The position numbers were made by a program, and so were the translations under genes. The notes below the pieces were generated by a model, which did no database searches, had not been told where the DNA came from, and saw only the letters and a list, made by a program, of their open reading frames with translations. A stretch of 64,000 nt of DNA. Origin: Gracilariopsis chorda (Eukaryota > Rhodophyta > Florideophyceae > Gracilariales > Gracilariaceae). Shown here in pieces: positions 31,501 to 42,261 of the stretch. Numbering within the stretch: position 1 is the stretch's first letter; each line of letters opens with the position of its first letter. The stretch covers positions 1 through 64,000 of the forward strand of contig NBIV01000130.1 in NCBI GenBank assembly GCA_003194525.1, given 5' to 3'.

Positions 31501-32349
31501 GGCTGCCGCCCCTCGCATCAATAGACGCTTTTGGGCACCAGCGAGTGTGCCAGTCTCAGAATCAGTCATCCTTCCGGATTCTAACACTAGAACGACAGGT
31601 GCAGAGAAAGGATAGTGCCCATCTGCATTGACAAATGCCACAGAAGCTGAGCCTAGATACCCGACAGCCGGGAAACCATCTGAAATGCGAATAATGACGC
31701 TCCACTTATTTGGAAACGCTGGAAACATCCCGAAGCCTGCTTCGACGTCTTCCCCATATATCGCAAGTAAGGTCTCCTTCTCCTCGATTCTTTGGATTTC
31801 CATTGCCTCAAGGTCCTTCTCAAGACTCGGTGACCTTGTGAAAATATTGTGTGTCAAAGATTCGTACAGCGTATACAAGGCATTCTCGTAAACACCGTCC
31901 GCTTTCTTAAGGGCTCTTTCAGAAGCATATCGAGAAAGACAAAGGTAACGACATAACTCATCCCGCTGTGTGGTATCAACTCTCTTTGGCCCTTGTGAGC
32001 TCTCTTTGGAGTAAAACTGAACTATCTCCACATCGGCCTTCGCTGCAGATGAAGATGGTAGCTCTGACTCGTCAAGATTAAGACAGAGGTAGTCTAAAGC
32101 ATCGCTGATGTTCGAAAACATTTGACTGGCGTCATTTGCATCAAGTTCAGCAAATCCTAGATCAAGAAGCTCTCTACGAACACCATTACGGTCACTAATA
32201 GAAGATCCAGCGACACCAGTTTCGACCTTGAGATTCGTGACTTTCTGCGGCTCTTTTGATAACTGTTGCTGGAGCAAAGCATCTTCTATTAGCTGACGAG
32301 ATGCCGCCGCAATACTGATTGTTGACGAATAGGTATCCAACAACCACAC
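28600..32349 (-). CDS. DEAH-box RNA helicase, DHX57-like (UBA-RWD-helicase); 5' end uncertain
   Basis: Open over 1249 codons. An N-terminal UBA-like segment (RRELLDLGFAELDANDASQM) precedes an RWD domain (RIEEKETLLAIYGEDVEAG...). The helicase core has motif I GATGSGKTTQ (residues 416-), motif Ia TQPRR, motif II DEVH (515-518), motif III SAT (547-549), and motif VI QRAGRAGRV from 827. HA2 and OB-fold regions follow (HLAGLPVDARIGKLL, ALYPNIVRID). UBA plus RWD is typical of DHX57; the CCCH finger of that family is not evident. The first in-frame ATG (32119-32121) lies inside the UBA, so the true start is probably upstream or in an unseen exon. The in-frame upstream stop is the hAT terminator. Confidence 0.88.
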   Translation of the reverse strand: MWLLDTYSSTISIAAASRQLIEDALLQQQLSKEPQKVTNLKVETGVAGSSISDRNGVRRELLDLGFAELDANDASQMFSNISDALDYLCLNLDESELPSSSAAKADVEIVQFYSKESSQGPKRVDTTQRDELCRYLCLSRYASERALKKADGVYENALYTLYESLTHNIFTRSPSLEKDLEAMEIQRIEEKETLLAIYGEDVEAGFGMFPAFPNKWSVIIRISDGFPAVGYLGSASVAFVNADGHYPFSAPVVLVLESGRMTDSETGTLAGAQKRLLMRGAAAKVAELRKSFDAIGNGESTVPKPVYCVYEVITFLCTATAEDLFRSATSKFVLRTEKSVSGIKERASQALPEGNDRTGRKEIARKRIHRPVQSDPLKHSPELLEMKKRRAGLPAHKARSEILSKVMNNQVVVVSGATGSGKTTQIPQFLLEEASENRRPVSIICTQPRRIAAMSVAERVASERCQSVGESVGYQVKLNSRLSRQTRLVFCTTGVLLRRLQSDPHLENVSHVILDEVHERSSETDFLMLILRDILPKRRSLRVILMSATLDAAKFAAYFSSTPSSSSSWKIRVPIAAIPGRTYPVDELYLEDAVSLARYTLKPGDRYARKRGPPSQRGKLAGEVAGVVRDYYARTSATEAAAADDPADDDIIGNDSGGDSSEIVPRFYLDVQHSRVPEVSNFHDYRAMASLIDESLVNFDLIDMLVRQIVLTTSSDDNSGAILVFLPGTSEISTLIRRLSTGPGSNKLWALPLHSLLSPEDQRKVFKPPPNGKRKLICSTNIAETSITINDVTVVIDTLRVKETSFDPLNGFSVLSECFVSKAAAKQRAGRAGRVSKGTCYRLVRRNTFQAKLAAQQKPEIQRIALEHLVLNVLSIVSESHRENSPYDFFSKAIDPPDKEAVATAINNLINIGALRTVGSKGKKGYGDVEMTALGKHLAGLPVDARIGKLLIYGSVFGCLDAALTIASTISERSPFYAPLDKREEARSAKGKFHWGKSDLLTYVNVYEKWRELQENGHSNGAQQKFCNEHFLLRKLLITIGDNRRKLANALKDIGFCGRQVDTRGWERTDQFNKNGRNHRILRAVICAALYPNIVRIDLPPTKYREVAGGSIPINHNSKDLKLRTKNSARVFLHPESTNFHIGNYETRWLAYYEKVHTSKLFIRDSTMVSPYAILLFGGDIGVNHKNGQMSVDRWVVFKAPAQVAVLARELRRELDQLLLRKFENTDLDISSDGSMVKDAIVRLITHES

Positions 32350-32367
32350 GACATTAAAGTGCCGCTT

Positions 32368-34707
32368 CTATGCTTCGAGAATGGCTTCCATCTCCACTGT
32401 GTCCAAGAGTGGCAAAGAATCATCGTTGATTTCCTCCCAATCCAACTCCCCTTCTAATTCTTCACCGTCCGATAGCTCCTCACCTGCATGAATAATAACC
32501 TCATCAGTCCCATCCATTCCCCCTGTAGTCGCAGGAGCTCCGAGCCGCTTCTGATCTGCGCTGATGAGATGTTTTGTACCCTGACAAGGGGCGGTAGTTG
32601 AGTTAAAAATTGCGTTGTTAAATGCACAGAAGACCATCTTCTTCACCTTTTCCGGGTGGACACGGTTTCGAATTGACGTTCGGATCCGCTTCTGAGCGCT
32701 GAAGCTTCGCTCTACAGATGAAGAGGACGGACTCACGCAAAGTATCCGCAATGCAAACGTTCGCAATAAAGACTTCTTCTTTTGTATCCAGTAAATGACT
32801 GGCATGTTCCCATAAGCCAGCAAAATGGGACGTCGACTGCCATCATCCATTTCCATGTTCCATTCCATACGCGTAAAAGAAAATTCTTCAAACAAGTTCT
32901 GCATAGCCCCATCCACTCCACCGGCGCTCGGAAGCTTCGCAGATGGTGGAAAAGCATCCGAAGATATAAACGTGCGCATCTGATTAAGAATGTGCACATT
33001 ATATTCGGAAATGTCTTCGCGAGCACTACGTATATCCAAAGCATATGCCACATAGTGCAGTGGCGTCAATAACGGAACTTTTCGCCCGGTACCCACCATC
33101 CGGTCCTCGAATACTTGCAACATTTCGCCCTTTCTTTCCGGGGTGAAAAAGAGGGTAGCTGGCAGTTCTCCAAGCTGCTGGCGTAGTCGCAGGGTAACCG
33201 GTAGCACCTCAGAAATGAAGCTTTCTTCATTATCAAAGAACCTTAAATACTGTCTTACAACCTTCAAAACATGATAAACATCGAGGCACTTCTCGAATAG
33301 AGTGTCATCGCCAACGGCTGTCTCGAAAAACATCCTTCTTTCGTTATTTCGAGAACCGAACAGGTTCACAGCAAAGTCCTGGCAACCCACTAGTCTCCTG
33401 TACACAGTATGGCTGCGAACAAAAGATTGAATCATTCCCTCAGAGCTCGCAAACCTAGTAGTCGCCATCTTCACCGGCAATATGGCAGTTCGCGGTGGTA
33501 GCAAGCGCGAATATTTGTCCAACTCCTTTGTCTTTGCTTCGTACCCATTGCTTCGTAGTGTTGCGTTATACTCCTCTTTCAATTCCTTGAACCGGAAGTA
33601 AAGTTTCGGACGGTTTCTCAGGTCCGTAACAAGGGTTGATATCACATCCAGTACATCCTTAATCCACGCTAACGCTCCGATGTCCTGCATTAAAAGGTTG
33701 GCCAAATGTGTCTGGTCATGGCAACTAATCAGCCAATTGAATCGACCCACTAGCTTTGCCTTCGCAACCTCACACGCACTTGTATTGTCACTTGTGACCC
33801 CGGATATATTCTTCATATCCCCGAAATCCACCATTGTGTCAGCGACAATGTTTGCATACAACGAAGCATCACATTTCTCTGATCCAGTATATATGGATCG
33901 GAGAAAGAAAGTCTTTCTCGTACGGTTTATTCCAGTGATGGACAGTAGAACATTGACAACGCTCGCTTGCTGCTCGTCCTTCCACCCATCAAAAATCAAC
34001 GTTCCAAAGCTGTGCTGTAGACCTGCGTTGACAGAACCTTTAGTCCGGTTTACGAACTGCTGATAGTAAGCATCAAGGTTCTTGGAGGCCATTCTCTTAA
34101 CGCTCGGAATATCTTCCGCGTACAGAGGATTCAAGACTTTCAACAGAAGGTAAAGCTCGTTTTTGCCCTGTTCTCTACTGAGAATAGAAAAAGGAAGCAT
34201 GTGATTGACGATGAGAGATGTTAGTAGTTCTCGTATTTTCGAGCGTTTTTCGAACGAATCTAAGCTATCCGTGCTAACCTCACCCGCTTCGCTCTTCTCC
34301 GACTTCACAAACTTCTTGCGGTGATTAAGAACGGAGCTGGTGCTGCGTTTTCGGTGTTTTATGTTCGGGGTCTCGGGAACGCCGTATACTGTTGCAGAGC
34401 TTCCCAGTTTCCGATAATGATCCGCATAGTGCTCATTCTCCAAGAGCAAGCGTTCTTTTACGTGCTTCGCCGTTTTGCTGCAATCCAAGACGTGCTTTCC
34501 TAGCTGCGTTGCATTCGGGGTAGAAGCGTAAGACATATACGCACAAGCCTTGCAAGATATTTGCAACCGAACTCCAGAACCGGAGGAGTTTGATGTGTAT
34601 TCTTGGACAAAGCACTCTGTAATCCACCAACTGTTCTTGCGTCCCCTACGTTTTTTCGAACTGTGGGAAGAATTGTCCGATGTCAGCGCAGCTTCTTGTG
34701 TCGACAT
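32368..34707 (-). mobile_element. hAT-family transposase, intact 779-residue ORF
   Basis: ATG to TAG without interruption. An N-terminal BED-like zinc finger (CKACAYMSYAS, then KHVLDC) precedes the RNase H-like core: FDGWKDEQ (Asp240) in the DUF659 region, GVTSDNTSACEVAK (Asp307) and SCHDQTHLANLL. The C-terminal dimerisation region has ILCVSPSSSSVERSFSAQKR with Glu666 in the third catalytic position. The acidic C-terminal tail is Asp/Glu-rich. All hAT hallmarks are present. A right terminus is possible at 35008 (GGGCCACTG matches CAGTGGC-type ends); I found no left terminus. It could be a recently active element or a domesticated gene. Its frame continues into the helicase after one TAG. Confidence 0.88.
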
Positions 34708-34975
34708 GGCTGAACGTAGGGGAGGATAGGCAAGAGCGCAACGTGAAGCGGAATTGACAAGATAGAAAACTCAAATACAACGTTTGAGTGGCTAGAGAGT
34801 AGAAAGCAAACCGTAGAAGGACACAGTTCTTATTAGGGAAATGGGTGTGAGGGAGAGCAGCTGACTGAAAATGAGAGGAGGAAGAACTGGCGGATTGGGT
34901 TGCAGTATGCAGTTTTGCATGAGTTCTAGGGGTAAATGGTTACCTCGTTCTATAATCTACACCAGCGCAGCCGCG

Positions 34976-35008
34976 CAGTGGCCCACGCGCGGCGTGCACG
35001 GGCCACTG
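34976..35008. repeat. Hairpin with CAGTGGCCC arms, possible hAT terminus
   Basis: The arms CAGTGGCCC (34976-34984) and GGGCCACTG (35000-35008) are perfect complements. hAT elements commonly end in CAGTG or CAGTGGC, so the right arm could be the right end of the neighbouring hAT element. The matching left end was not found. Confidence 0.5.
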
Positions 35009-35053
35009 AAATTTGTGGTTGTATTTGAAATCCAAATATAACCACAAATTTCA
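35007..35053. repeat. AT-rich 21-nt-arm hairpin
   Basis: The left arm TGAAATTTGTGGTTGTATTTG and its partner at 35032-35053 pair with about one mismatch around a short centre. It abuts the CAGTGGCCC hairpin. Confidence 0.75.
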
Positions 35054-35106
35054 AAATTTTGGATTGAGTTGAATATTACGCGCCCTTTTGTTGGAAGTGG
35101 GAGCAC

Positions 35107-35129
35107 AGCAATCTACCTGGTAGATTGCT
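35107..35129. repeat. Perfect 11-bp-arm hairpin
   Basis: AGCAATCTACC and GGTAGATTGCT flank a single T. It is the third inverted repeat in 155 bases. Confidence 0.75.
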
Positions 35130-37136
35130 AAACGGCTAGCAGACCTCTAACACTGGCTTGTCGAAGGCCTTTGATGACGGACGTTCCTACTTTTTTGTTC
35201 TTGTTTGGTATTGCTGGATACCGCATGAACTTGGCGGACCTTGTCCGCAAAGGGCCCATGGGAGGTGCGACGAACACCACCCGGCAGTCCAGCCGCATTT
35301 GGAACTTCTACCGTGGCAGGCTAAAGGGTTACCATGTTACGATGACTTGATTGTGGGCGATATTTGTGCTGAGAGCATGGTTAAAGGGTTACAATGATAA
35401 ACAGATATTCGCCGAATGCCCAGCAGACGGTGTCCCCATGAACAAAGCCTGGCGTCAAAAAGGTAGTGTAAAGGGCCTGCCATCAACCCTCCCTTTCAGT
35501 TGATAATCCCCTCTCGGGGATAGTTTAAGGGTATTCTCTACTACTCATACAAGAGCACAAGATCATCGAACATGTCGCGACTAACTTCCATAATATTTTC
35601 ACATGTTCTCTACTGCCGAATGTCGAAGTCCTCGTGTTGAGCACGCAGTTTGCATGCGTCAGTCCTAATCTTCAGCATGCTTGAAAGCAGTTCAGTGTTT
35701 AAGGTGCTCGTCGTCTTTCAAGTGTGGCCAATACCAATTGCGTTTCTAAAGGGCTCTTTCTCCTCCATCTGCTGAGTCCAGAAGATTATTAACCGGCATT
35801 CCCCAGTTCGACTTGCGACGTGGCTTCTATGCAGATTCTCCCTGTTCCAGATAATGCTGGATCGCTTGAGAGGCTCGTATACGGTGAAGTCGCAAACGAG
35901 AGAACCCATCGCCATACATTGGAATGGCTTTCTCTTTCGGTTTGGCGTGATTTGTACCCATACCAGTGGTGCTCTTTTTATGACAATGTATCCTTAATGG
36001 CTCTGCGACTGCATCTCATACGTGCTTCCATTGCGCGTGGTCAAGTCACTCTGAGGACAAAGAACAGACTGCCCATTTGGTGACCTGTATAGATAGTGCA
36101 CCGAACAAGTTGCCCTTTGACAATGGAATCGATCCGCGGGCAGGGGTACAGGTACGGAGGGAGAATCATCAAATAGCTCAAAGGAGTCACTCAACGAAGT
36201 GAGAGGATGGGGCACTTCGAGAACTATTGAGGGTAGACCCAGTAGATGTTGATAAAGTGGGTCGAACACAACATCTCACTTGAAACTGTAGCATCTCAGC
36301 ATCGCGTGGATAATGGAAGAAAATAGGCCCGCCCGTACAAGGATCAATGGTTTTACAGGGTTTTTACGGAACTTGCGCCAGGATTGAAGAAAAGCACGTG
36401 TGTTAGGTCGGTTCAACTACCCGAAATCGCCAAGGATAAAGAGGAAAGGGTGGGTAGAACGTCGTTAGTGCTTCTAGACGACGAAAACGAGGCACATTGG
36501 AATCCGCCTTGTCGTGGTGTGCCCCTTAGCTGACGTCCTCTGGTGGAAAGGGAAGGAATAGCAGAGAAAAGAATGGAAAAGGCGAGTCGCGTCAGAACGA
36601 AATGGATCCGATCTCGGGTCTTCCCGTAGAAGCTTGGTACTAATCTTTCCATGTTCCGAGATAGTAGCCAGTGAGCGCAACACGGCTGCTGCAAGGTGAG
36701 AGCAAGCAGCAGTCATCGGCTACATTCCGGGGACATGAATAGAGATTGGTACTACGGGACAGAGAAAATCTTTCTTTCCGAGGAGCTTTACGTACATAGA
36801 GTTTAGCATGCTAGACGAAGAAAAGCTCCCCTGTAGAGTTAGATTCTACCACAATGCCGTAATCAGATAATGTGTGCCCATAAAAAAGAAGAAGAAGTTT
36901 GAAGCTTGTTTCTCTGAGCTTTGAAAAGCGTTTGGCCGGGATCAAGTCCAAAATCAACATAATCCGTTTTGCGCGTGACTGAACTCTTTATGAATCCCCC
37001 GGACCTTCTTATCCATTCTGAAACACATCATCTCGAATCTCGAAAATTCCATTCGCCTCTCTTCCAACCTCAGGAGGCCTTCGCCAGAGCCTGACCACCC
37101 TCCTGCCCCTCACAAATACCACGTTCGGCGACCACT

Positions 37137-38812
37137 ATGCCCCTGTCCATGAGACGCAAAACAGCCCGACTCAAAACCCAGACACAACGTAGAGTGACAG
37201 AAAAAGCAAACCATGAACGAGCAGTAGAGCTTCTCAAACAAGTTAAAAAAGCGCGTGCGGTAGCATCAGCATGTATTCTCTCCCGTTCCACTGCATACCG
37301 CCTGTATGCAGCCTTGAAGAACAAACGTACCGCAAACTGAACAGAATCCTTAATCCCGTGGTACCCTTCCCAGGAAGACCAAACATACTCACAAAAACCG
37401 ACGAAAACGCGATTGCAGAACGAACTTTGTTTGCAGCTAGCCGCGGCTTTGCGTTGCGTTGGATGCTAACAACATGAGAACACTGATGGAAGCAGTTGCT
37501 TTTGATGGACGTTTCGGATATGAACGCGGCGTTTGTTCCGAAGATGCATTGAGGTCCTTCCGAGAAAGACATCGAGAGCTGACATTTCGGTCGGATGAGT
37601 GCATGTGCCACAAATACTTTGAAAGGGAAAGTGTTGAACACGTCAAGACCTTGACTATAGCGCTCTCCGAGTTGCAGAAAGAAGAACTAGACCAATTTGA
37701 AGACCCAGAAATGATATGGAATTTAGATGAGACGACAGTTAGTTCGCAGCACCATAAAAGAGTTAAAGTATTCTCATCGTCAACAACGCACCACTCCGGA
37801 CGCCGTCACGATCTGAAAGACATTGGGAAGTACCTTACTGCAGTGATCATTGCTTTGGTTTCCGGAAAACTAGCACCCATTCCTCATAGTCGCCGGGAAA
37901 AAGGGCATGCCAAAGTATATGGTTGCTATGCAACAGAAAGTGCTGCGAGTGCTTTCGGCTAAATATGAGTGGCTTGGTTACAATAACTGGGTTCCGAAAG
38001 GAATAACGATGAGATGTACACCAAAAGTTTGAATGGATGCTAATACAATGAAGCATTTGGTGAAACACTTTGCGGAGTTTGTGCGTCAATTTGTTCCAGA
38101 ATCGAAATCCGTTCTTGTTCTTCTAGATGGTCACAGTTCCCGAAAAGGAACTGAATGGTTAGAAGAATGCATGAAGTTCAACATACATGTACTTCAATTT
38201 CCAGCGAATACATCGCACTTACTCCAGCCATGTGACTCCCACATCAACAAACACTTCAAACAGGAAACCAGAGTCATCCGGGAGCAGCTCTTGTTGATAG
38301 GAGAGTTCTCACACGCAAACGTGAGCTTCAAAATGAAGCTCTCCATAACTGGTTATCGGGCAATAAGCAGGGAGATAGTCAACAAGAGTTTTGTTGACGT
38401 GGGATTATGGCCATTGCGTAATGCGTTCGTGGATAAGCTGCGACAGAAGTTCCAGCCACGGCTAGAAGGAGAAAGTATATCAACAGAAAACGAGAGTCAG
38501 AAGGTAAGACGATCCGAGCAATTGCGCTGTACAGACAGAGCCATTTGTAGTGAGTTGCGGAGAGTTCCCGCAGACACGCAAGACGCAACGGTTGCAGTAA
38601 CAGCCATAGAGAACATCTTGCAAATCAATCGTACATTCAACAGAATTTTGTCGGAATCGGTGCCGCTACGCACACCAGTTCGTGTGATCAAAAATAGAGA
38701 GGCAACAAAGGGTCAAACGCCTGCCATCTGGTTGACAAACAACAAAGTTGCGGTGAATGCGAAAGCTAAACAACTTTGCAGTGGAAAGGAGAATGAAGAT
38801 CCAATGTGGTGA
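37137..38812 (+). pseudogene. Pogo-like (Tc1/mariner, DDE_1) transposase, decayed copy A
   Basis: A helix-turn-helix N-terminus (EKANHERAVELLKQVKKAR, then SRSTAYRLY) is followed by IWNLDETTVSS (first catalytic Asp), SVLVLLDGHSSRKGTEWLEE (second Asp) and VLQFPANTSHLLQPCDSHIN (third acidic region). These are the pogo/Tigger DDE_1 landmarks. The pieces lie in three different frames in sequence (37137, 37271, 37459, 38033), so at least three frameshifts have accumulated. The family inserts at TA. It is followed, tail to tail, by a second related copy on the other strand. Confidence 0.82.
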
Positions 38813-39350
38813 CTGCGAAACCCACTCCAGGAGTTCCTCTACGTTTGCGTGTGAAATCTCTTATGCCTTCCTTTTTCCAGAGCCCTTCAGACGACATTGT
38901 GTCCATTCGTGCGATCTTACGGCGTCGGAGTGCAAAGGTGAGGCGCGATAAGCACGATCATATTTGCGAAAAGGGAGCACAAGAAGATAGAGTATCGTGA
39001 ATCGACTGCAGTTGCTGCGCTAGGTGCCGGGGAGGAAATGGTGGCCTCTTGGCAGCATCGTCTCAAATAAACCAATTTCCTTCCTCTGGAAGCGTGGTCT
39101 CTCGTTGAGTATGCGATTTCACCGTCAAATTCGAAGCTATTTGAGGCACCTTTTTTGTCTCAAATTGACCCTTTCTGATCGCTAACTTTGACAGTGAGGA
39201 AATTCGACAAGAATTTTGGACTGTAAAAATCCTGCTCCAGGCCCTGAAAGAAGTAGGTTTTACGGGTTTCATTTTGCCTGAAGCCCTTCTGAAAACGCAC
39301 CTGGGGAAATTCGACAAACTCTAGATTACCACATCCTCCGACTCCCGACC
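38813..39350. other. Spacer between the two pogo-like copies
   Basis: Contains the far 3' ends of both copies. Weakly protein-like frames on both strands may be the last transposase codons. No terminal repeat was recognised. Confidence 0.35.
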
Positions 39351-41035
39351 TCACCTACCTTTTGCCAGATCCAAGAGAGCGTCGGCGGCACTTGGCACCG
39401 GCTCGTTCTCCTTTCTTCTGCAGCGCGACAAGAACTGGCGTCGCCTCCACGCCAACATGATTGGGATATCCTGTTCTGCATCCAGAACATAGTTTTCACA
39501 ACCCACGCTGCTTCCAGGCCGCCTTTCAACATCCAACGCGCCAATATCACTCACGTTATACTTCCCGGTGCCCATTATGCTTCTAGCATTTATTATATCG
39601 CTTAATAGAACCTTGTCGGTCGACACTGCCGCCAGGTCTCCGCTTGCATTCACACTACTCTTTTGCGCACTTTGCACAGGGGCCTCAAGTGGTGCTCCCT
39701 CCCACAATATTCGGTGCATCGTATGGTTTTCTTGGAGAGCTTGTTCAATCATGCAAATGTCTTGCGTAGCACATTTTTCTTTTTGAGCAATGGCTTTGAT
39801 TCGTGAGTACAGTACATCATCACTTGTTTGCTTGGTCATTCGCAACGATTCTAGCGAGCCCTCCGAGTTGGTGCTTGATGTTCTTACCTTCTTATTCAGA
39901 CTCCGCCGCAAATTCTCAAAGAATTTAAACCCCATAGGCCATATACCGCTACTGATGAAGCTATGATTTGCGATTTGACTGGTAAGCAACAAATATCCCG
40001 CGACTCCAAGCTTGATTTTGAACGCAATATTTGCGTTACCATACAGCCCAGCTCGCACTTAAATGTCTCTAAATTCTCTTGTCTGTTCTTTGAATGTTTT
40101 ATTAGTGGAGGCATCGCATGGCTGAAGGAATTGAGAGGTGTTGGCAGGAAGTTGGACGATAATAATGTTGGCTTATTAGCAGTACAATATCCATTCGTCA
40201 CCTTTCCTTGAGCTGTGCCCATCGAGCAGCAACAAGACGAGCTTCTCTTGCGGAACTGTCTTCCGGAAAAATGCATTGAAATGTTTAACGAGATCTGGCA
40301 TAAGGTCCATTGTCATGGACCCCTTTGCAGTGGTATAAATGTTCCTGTCGATTGGAAGCCAGTCTTTCTCACTCATCCAGCGAAGACTTTGAGGGATCTT
40401 ATGTGCATCTGCAGGATCTATTCTCTTCCGCCAGCTCGGCATGACCTTTTTTCTGGTGGCTACAAATAATGGTGGGGCAAAAAGACCAGATGCAGAAGCG
40501 GTAATGACTGCCGTAACATGAGCTTCATTGTCTTTGATATTATGAAGTTGGCCTCCTAAGTTGGTGCGAGCGCTTGTGAACACTCTAACACGTTTTCCGT
40601 AGGCTGCTTTAACGGCGGTCTCCTCAAGATTCCGAATCCTGTTGGGATCACTGAACATGTTTGGATGTTTCTTCTTGAGCTCCTTCAAGTGATGAACCAG
40701 GTTGCCTACATGGTCAATGTTTTCACTGAAGACAATTTAACAGAAAGTTTAGGTTGCAACCTAGACTGACAGACAAATGGCGTTGCCTCAAGTTGATGTC
40801 ACGTGTGGCAATGTGCACTACGTTTACTTCGCGCCATTTTCAGACCAGAATGAAGAGTTCCACATACCTTTGCCACTGAAAGAGTCAACAGTTGTCTCGC
40901 GAACTCTGCTTTGATCGTCGCAGTTTCAAATATGAACAGCTCACAAGGTCCCAATCTCACTCCAAATGAAGATCTAGCTCTTTGCAGAGCATGAATGTTA
41001 GTTTCACAATATGTGACTGAATAAAGTGCAGACAA
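39351..41035 (-). pseudogene. Pogo-like (DDE_1) transposase, decayed copy B
   Basis: Minus-strand blocks run RIRNLEETAVKAAYGKRVRV (the first Asp position reads Glu, NLEE), KLVLLLLDGHSSRKGDEW, then IKLGVAGYLLLTSQIANHSF and SSGIWPM. The order and wording match copy A closely (LLDGHSSRKG), so the two are relatives, perhaps one family. The blocks at 40176-40688 and 39351-40058 are in different frames; 40799-41035 may be the N-terminal remains. No function is expected. Confidence 0.8.
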
Positions 41036-42090
41036 ATTCTTGAAAACTGTTGCCGTATTTTACGCCAAACGACCAGAATGTTCGCACACTCATAGTCGAC
41101 GCAGTTTGTTTTTTCGATGAACTACTGTTGCTTGTATGGCACAAACGTATTTAAATGATGACAAATTTTATTTCAGGGCTATATTGCCTAGGAAAGTTGA
41201 AGAGAATAAATTGAAAATTATTATAACATGGTATAGAAACAACAATTTTAGGTACAAAGAAAAACTGCAGACTCGAACCACCATTCGGTTTTTGTTTGCC
41301 ACATGTTTAACTGCTATTTGTCCAAGCTATTCTTCAACAGTCGGCAGTGGTTCAAAGTAGTTACGAAGTATGAATCGAACAGTATGATCAGCAAGAACTC
41401 AGAAGAGGCCAACTAAAACAAGCAGGAGACAAATTGTGCCTCCGGCTCCATGTGCAGTCCTTTATCAAGCCAAAATTGTAAGGGAAAGAAGATAAAGTTA
41501 GGAGGTGTGGAAAAAAGACATTGTATGAAGTGACGAACATTATAGAAGCCGTAACGGTAAGAATTTGCATTTCGGCAGCAGAAAAGGAGCAAGCAGCATC
41601 AATTGATTACATTTTAAAATTCTAAACAAAATGAGTCTCTCACGATCTGATATGAACGAGAAATTGACCGTTTCAGTGAATAAAGCGCTTTGTTTAGGGC
41701 AACTCGCAACTTATGCTGAAAAGAGCTCTATTTTTGATGATTTCCAAACGTTTCCATCAACTGGAGTGGGTATGAGCATAGTAGAAAACTTTTTGTCCAA
41801 CCAGCTTCTTGAAAAGTAAAAAGAAAAGCAAGGACGATCACAACAAATTATATGAAAATTCCATACAGAGTGACAATCAATTTATAGCATTTGAAGTGAA
41901 CTGAACTGAACTGAACTGAACTGAACTGAACTCTAAACAATGACGTAAAAGACGAAGTCAAGGAACAAAACGACACGGGCGTAGTCTTCAACGGCGCCGA
42001 TGGTGCCATATCAATACTTGGAATGCTGTTTTCCATGTCTGTGCCTGATCAGGTTTTCTACCTATGCGATTCCTAGAATTGGTCTGTTTC
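41036..42090. other. AT-rich spacer with a microsatellite
   Basis: Noticeably AT-rich, without supported coding frames. It carries the GAACT repeat at 41898-41932. The Harbinger element begins at 42091. Confidence 0.45.
41898..41932. repeat. Microsatellite (GAACT)7
   Basis: Seven perfect head-to-tail copies of the pentamer GAACT, flanked by partial units. The perfect copies suggest recent slippage. No coding role is apparent. Confidence 0.95.
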
Positions 42091-42261
42091 GAGCATCTCC
42101 ACCGGATGCGAAGCAAAGAGAAAAAATAGCAAACAGTTTGGGCAACTCTTAATGACGTGGCTGGCTGAAAAAATGTTTTCTGTTATTCTTTCCTGCCTCA
42201 AATTAGCACATGCCCACCGGTGTCGGGAGTTTCTGTGAGACGGTAATGATCCTTTCAAGCC

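Larger units (their letters stand above)
34708..37136. other. Gene-poor spacer with a hairpin cluster
   Basis: No coding frame with family resemblance. Frames at 35158-35397 and 35820-36083 look protein-like in composition but are unrecognised. Imperfect copies of TAAAGGGTTACCATG occur near 35325 and 35384. Three hairpins lie at 34976-35129. Confidence 0.4.

Noticed and set aside
35158-35397. 79-codon plus-strand frame
   Set aside because: Protein-like composition in two frames but no recognisable family and no clear start context.
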